From NCBI GenBank assembly GCA_025642075.2, contig JAODUO010001069.1, positions 62,001-126,000 on the forward strand: a stretch of DNA of 64,000 nucleotides, given 5' to 3'. The position numbers were made by a program, and so were the translations under genes. Shown piece after piece: positions 58,855 to 64,000 of the stretch (positions within the stretch are counted from its first letter, which is position 1; the number at the start of each line of letters is the position of its first letter). The stretch is from Ridgeia piscesae. Its lineage: Eukaryota; Annelida; Polychaeta; Sabellida; Siboglinidae. The notes below the pieces were generated by a model. The model was not told where the DNA came from, searched no databases, and was given only the letters and a program-made list of their open reading frames with translations.

Positions 58855-60621
58855 CTGAAAAAGAACAACATATCATAGCATTACAACACAACAGCGTATA
58901 ATGTTCTCAAAATGTTGTGACACCAGTCATGGTTTATGCATTTGATTTGCAGGCTAGTTAAACTATGAAGTCGTTAAACTATGAGGTCATTAGATTGATG
59001 ATTAGAACTGTATCCAGTTCAGAGGAACGATAAATTTTTCAAATACTTGCCACTTACAGATTGAGTTTCTCGTAGCAGCAATAAAGATATGCACCACATC
59101 ACACGCCTCCTTATTTTAGTAGGGTTTGTATAGTAGATTGAAATGGACGAATCCCTACACTGCTTCAATTCCAGACAAGTCACATACTACACCTTTTAGT
59201 GTATGTACCCTCGTTGCCATTTCGCCTAATCTGCTACCTGTCCTGAAGCTGATAGTGTTAGCAGTAGCCAAGACAGTTGGGCCTATATTATGATAATAAT
59301 TTATGTAGACTTGTAGTACTAACTTATCTCGATCTACCTTATCACCCCTCCTCACAATATTGACTATAGTCGCACCATGTTCTTATCTCCCTCGAGTGTA
59401 TGACAGAGTTATCAACACAATTATGTTGGCCGTCTATACGCTAAAGAACTGGGATAATCAGGGCTTATCAATTCAAGCGTCAATGAATTACAAAGTGCAC
59501 GCATTATCGCCTACAGAAACGGATTTTATCATGTCACAAAACGTTACCAGTAATAATTAAAACAACAACACAGTGAATATGTTTACCAGTAGTCGTCGTA
59601 GCATAATACGATTATGTCGCGAATATAAATTTAATAACTGCAAAATGAGACAACTCACTTCTCTCCTCGACACCTCGATTCCCAAACCCTCTTGTTTACG
59701 CCTACTGACTGGTCCTCCTAGCCAGATGCCTCTCCCTGTATCCTGAGATAAATCGAGATGCACCATCAACTCTGAAACCGTGGTAGTCATGCTCTAGACA
59801 TGTTTAAGCCACATTACGTTGTTAAAAAAACCTCACCCAAATTAAGTATTCGGGACTACACACACTTTTAATGTGTCTTACTATACACGGAAGAAAATAT
59901 CGATGCTGTACGTGAAGGAATTATACTAATAGGTGTGCACATGTCTTGCAGCTTACATAAATATACTGCGAATAAGATGTTATCCTATTTGACTGCGTAT
60001 TTTCAATTATTCAACAAATGCAAAAAGTGTAACTCAATTAATTACACTTGAAAATGTACAGATGCATATTTTTGTAAATATAAGATTTTATTTTACAAAT
60101 AAATCGAAAATAATTTTGGCGAGTATAATTTTGGTTTATGGGCGGCCAACGAGTAATTGTTATAATATCCGCCAGAGGCGCGGTGACCTTTTTGTTCAAT
60201 CATAGAGACAGCATCTGGGGTACACCGCTTTTCATCGGGGACCGTGTGTTGATTAGCCGGAAATTGTTAAGGATACGTCGATAAATCTATGTATATTATG
60301 TTTGCTGAAGTTTAATTGATCAACACCTATACGTGAAATCATCGTAATATACATTGATATATATACAGTGATGCGGTGTTCGTAAACTTTAATTTAACAT
60401 TACAAATAACGTAATTATTCACACAGAAAGACTGAAATCTTTGACAGTGCGATCACATCTCATGACGCGGAGTCAGGCGGTGTATTATTGACAGACTTCG
60501 CTTTTTGCCAAATCAATTGCACTTTGAACTTCGTAATTATGGCTCTTGTTAATATGTGGGACATATGTATAGCATACTTATGGTGAACCACCCAAACTCA
60601 CGTAGTTAATCTCGTAACGCT
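58855..60621. other. intergenic/5' region between LAMTOR4 and a divergent candidate gene
   Basis: AT-rich. Apart from the possible exon at 59659-59790, nothing recognised. Confidence 0.4.
59659..59790 (-). other. possible 5' non-coding exon of LAMTOR4 with upstream ORF
   Basis: An open frame from ATG 59790 reaches agagaa|gtgagt, a good donor. Spliced to 58854 it would meet a stop within three codons, so it would be 5' UTR. Speculative. Confidence 0.25.
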
Positions 60622-60678
60622 ATGGATAATGACGAGGATACTCTACAATTTAAACACGCCTCCCTTCCAACACGGCAG
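60622..60678 (+). CDS. candidate first coding exon, unknown gene
   Basis: ATG in context cgctatgg, 19 codons MDNDEDTLQFKHASLPTRQ, then the donor cag|gtaagc, phase 0. A following acceptor (cattctttcag at 60751) would open LFTRVEQADWNTSRRRFF in phase 0 after a 73-bp intron, running to a stop at 60901. Not recognised; the second exon may be spurious. Confidence 0.35.
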
Positions 60679-60751
60679 GTAAGCATGCCGCCGAATGGTC
60701 ACAGACTCCGGCATATTTAAATGTTTTAATGTTGAGTGCTCATTCTTTCAG

Positions 60752-60901
60752 CTGTTCACCCGGGTGGAACAGGCTGACTGGAACACAAGTCGTAGACGAT
60801 TTTTCCTAAATTTATTGTTAAGCTTTTATATGTTATTTCCACATTTAACTAGTCATAATAATTCATACATAATATATGGTAATCTACGACTACATGTATA
60901 A
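60752..60901 (+). CDS. possible second exon of the gene at 60622
   Basis: Open from the acceptor to a stop at 60901. LFTRVEQADWNTSRRR is followed by a hydrophobic stretch (FFLNLLLSFYMLF) that could be a membrane helix or read-through into an intron. Weak. Confidence 0.25.
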   Translation: MFTRVEQADWNTSRRRFFLNLLLSFYMLFPHLTSHNNSYIIYGNLRLHV

Positions 60902-61049
60902 ATTACATATTTATTATACAATCATATGTATCGCTCATTAGTTTAACTGTTACACTACTCTTTTACACTTATTTACCTTGAATCCTCTTCTACTATGTAG
61001 TCGAGGAGTTGACAAGGAAGGGAGTCAATAGCTGACTCGTGTAATCCTC

Positions 61050-61500
61050 CGCCCTATTTCGCAGATACTTGTCAATGTGACCCTTAAATTGGTTGACCCC
61101 TTGCGGACATAACAGCACTTCTAGGAAGTCTATTCCAATCGTTTACTATCCTTTGAGTGAAAGAGTACTTTCGTATATCAAGCCTAGAGGGTAATTTGCT
61201 TATTTTGTAAGGGTGCCCTCTTGTTTTGCCATGCTCATTTTCCATAATAAAGAAGTGGGCAGGAAAAATAATATCCAACCCATTTATTATTTTAATAACT
61301 TCCAGTAAATCGGCTCTCACCCTTCTTGTTTCCAAAGTTGTTATTTTAAATAAATATCTTAATTGACTTGGATAGTTTAAATGCCTTAATTCAGGAATAA
61401 TCCTGCTCATCCTTCGTTGTATAGATTCTAATAAATCTATATCTTTCTGTTTAAATGGGCGCCTGAATACACAAAATATGGCTTGGGAAAAACGGCCTTA
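61050..61500 (-). pseudogene. LINE RT C-terminal fragment
   Basis: DLLESIQRRMSRIIPELRHL, LFKITTLETRRVRADLLEVI, KIINGLD and SRLDIRKYSFTQRIVNDWNR on the minus strand, the post-RT region of Jockey/CR1-type elements. It ends near WNRLPRSAVMSA. 5'-truncated. Confidence 0.82.
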
Positions 61501-62040
61501 AAGTTTTCATTCAGCTCTCATTTTCTTGTTATTAGCTGTTGTCTTCACTTTATCTGGCACACGGTTTTCACTCAGTTTAATTTGATTTTTACTGTTCGCT
61601 AGAGCTGGATTTCATGTTATCAGCTGTACATAGTTTGAAACATTGCCAGCAATTAAAATAACATGTGAATTGCGTCATACAACAAAAACACATCTATCTG
61701 TATGTGTTAACATTTGTATCACCAACGCAGCTGACCGATGAAGTACTATTTTATTCCATATTGTCCCAAAATGGAAATCAATTTTCAAAACAATCTCTTC
61801 CTCTGCGGTTATGTTTTTGCTGCTATGACTAGTACTGGAAGGTCTGTCGTAATGGCAATGAGACTTGACTCGCTTAGGAACGGTGAGACACATATATTCA
61901 AGATGAACAGAGCAAAATGACAACATGTGTATTGTTACAGCTGTATTACTGGTCCTTTTCTGGCATTAAGCATTCCTGCCTCTTGTGCCAGCTCTGTCTG
62001 TAACCTTGTGTTGGGACTGTGTGTATGTGTCTGTACTAGA
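61501..62040. other. unique sequence
   Basis: No supported feature. Confidence 0.4.
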
Positions 62041-62185
62041 GGTGATGCAGTAAAGTACGTTTCTATGGGATGGTTTTTCCATAATTTATCTATTTTTTCT
62101 CTCAAATAATTGGACTGATGGAGCGTCTACCACAGACTGTGGCAGCCCATTCCATACATCTGTACTTAGGTATAATTGATTTTTT
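62041..62185 (-). pseudogene. LINE RT extreme C-terminal fragment
   Basis: Minus-strand STDVWNGLPQSVVDAPSVQL, then FERKNR, the usual end of Jockey/CR1-type polyproteins, different in sequence from the fragment at 61050-61500. Confidence 0.7.
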
Positions 62186-62369
62186 TCTAATATTTAATCA
62201 GCATATTTATTTCTCTCATTATGATGCACCTAACAGCCATGTGTTTTTACATTTGACTGATTGTTTCAGTGTCGGTTGCGTCATTTACGAGGGATTGCTG
62301 TGAGAAATCTGACGTTAAAAGGAAAACGACCACTTCCAGGACCACTAACTCAGATACAAGTGTTCTTCA

Positions 62370-63910
62370 CACTACACCTGACACTACAACACCCAGGTAT
62401 TTATATATTCTGTCAATACGTCTGACCCTACAACATACAGGTATTTATACATCTCTGTCACTACACCCGACACTACAACACCCAGGTATTTATATATCTC
62501 TGTCACTACGTCTGACCCTACAACACCCAGGTATTTATACGTCTCTGTCACTACACCTGACACTACAACATACAGGTATTTATACGTCTCTGTCACTACA
62601 CCTGACACTACAACATACAGGTATTTATATATCTGTCACTACACCTGACACTACAACACCCAGGTATTTATATATCTCTGTCACTACACCCGACACTACA
62701 ACACCCAGGTATTTATATATCTCTGTCACTACATCTGACCCTACAACACCCAGGTATTTATACGTCTCTGTCACTACGTCTGACCCTACAACACCCAGGT
62801 ATTTATGCATCTCTGTCACTACACCTGACACTACAACATACAGGTATTTATATATCTCTGTCACTACATCTGACCCTACAACACCCAGGTATTTACACAT
62901 CTCTGTCACTACACCTGACCCTACAAATCCCAGGTATTTTTCATCTGACACTACAACACCTAGGTATTTATACGTCTCTGTCACTACGTCTGACCATACA
63001 ACACCCAGGTATTTATACATCTCTGTCACTACGTCTGACCATACTACACCCAGGTATTTATACGTCTCTGTCACTACGTCTGACCATACAACACCCAGGT
63101 ATTTATACATCTCTGTCACTACGTCTGACCATACAACACCCAGGTATTTATACATCTCTGTCACTACGTCTGACCATACAACACCCAGGTATTTATACAT
63201 CTCTGTCACTACGTCTGACCATACAACACCCAGGTATTTATACATCTCTGTCACTACGTCTGACCATACAACACCCAGGTATTTATACGTCTCTGTCACT
63301 ACGTCTGACCATACAACACCCAGGTATTTATACGTCTCTGTCACTACGTCTGACCATACTACACCCAGGTATTTATACATCTCTGTCACTACGTCTGACC
63401 ATACAACACCCAGGTATTTATACATCTCTGTCACTACGTCTGACCATACTACACCCAGGTATTTATACATCTCTGTCACTACGTCTGACCATACAACACC
63501 CAGGTATTTATACATCTCTGTCACTACGTCTGACCATACAACACCCAGGTATTTATACATCTCTGTCACTACGTCTGACCATACTACACCCAGGTATTTA
63601 TACATCTCTGTCACTACGTCTGACCATACAACACCCAGGTATTTATACATCTCTGTCACTACGTCTGACCCTACAACACCCAGGTATTTATACGTCTCTG
63701 TCACTACGTCTGACCATACTACACCCAGGTATTTATACGTCTCTGTCACTACGTCTGACCATACAACACCCAGGTATTTATACGTCTCTGTCACTACGTC
63801 TGACCATACAACACCCAGGTATTTATACGTCTCTGTCACTACGTCTGACCATATAACACCCAGGTATTTATACATCTCTGTCACTACGTCTGACCCTACA
63901 ACACCCAGGT
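62370..63910. repeat. 45-bp minisatellite, ~34 copies, open as 15-residue repeat
   Basis: Unit acaacacccaggtatttata then c(a/g)tctctgtcactacgtctgaccat. The period is divisible by three, so the plus strand reads TTPRYLYISVTTSDH repeatedly from about 62630 to a stop at 63970, and the minus strand is also open. The first units include shorter variants (near 62630 and 62935) that change frame. No ATG starts the plus frame; it is open from just after a tttcag at 62263-62268. Confidence 0.96.
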
Positions 63911-64000
63911 TTTATGTTAGAAACAAGATATTCATTAAAGTAATCATGAAACTAATCATGATTACATTCTAAGGTAGTCGTACTCGTACTTGAGTACATC
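63911..64000. other. unique flank at right edge
   Basis: Nothing recognised. Confidence 0.4.

Noticed and set aside
59557..59790. 77-codon ORF as a separate protein gene
   Set aside because: A good donor interrupts it after 44 codons, and splicing to LAMTOR4 exon 1 brings a stop; a 5' UTR role is more plausible.

Overview
The window looks like nuclear DNA of a non-chordate animal. Genes are split by GT-AG introns and are sparse, and the rest is dominated by micro- and minisatellites, non-LTR retrotransposon remains and DNA transposons. One gene is a metazoan-type beta-carbonic anhydrase, a family chordates lack. A lophotrochozoan such as a mollusc would fit, but nothing here fixes the phylum.

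Two host genes can be rebuilt completely. At 214-10590 (+) four phase-0 exons encode a 252-residue beta-carbonic anhydrase. Its introns hold an antisense CR1/Jockey-type LINE, a 50-bp minisatellite, a MITE with TA duplication, and a (TG)n(CGTG)n(CCTG)n tract. At 58842-56616 (-) three exons encode a 92-residue LAMTOR4, the Ragulator subunit. A possible first exon of another gene lies head-to-head with it at 60622 (+).

10.6-28.4 kb is non-genic and repeat-built. It holds Z-DNA-prone alternating purine/pyrimidine repeats, a second CCTG tract, a foldback element with ~300-bp arms, a direct segmental duplication, a ~180-186 bp tandem array, and a dispersed GTCAC-rich repeat family. A 3.5-kb DNA transposon (22453-25939) with matching terminal inverted repeats sits inside one copy of that family; it carries a spliced but damaged DUF7869-like gene.

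28.7-42.15 kb is an array of 1.1-2.3 kb units. Each unit carries pieces of an L2/CR1-type reverse transcriptase C-terminus and an exon-like module. Three modules share the same splice-like borders, and two are exactly 75 codons long. 42.6-45.8 kb is a 73-bp minisatellite of about 44 copies. It truncates a Mutator-like transposase pseudogene (minus strand), which is itself interrupted by a 1.9-kb CACTA-like element (46072-47997).

48.8-56 kb has little recognisable coding sequence and a 3.4-kb minisatellite of 28-bp units. The last 4 kb holds two LINE 3' fragments and a 45-bp minisatellite that stays open as a 15-residue repeat. All assignments were made by reading and translating the sequence; no database search was run.
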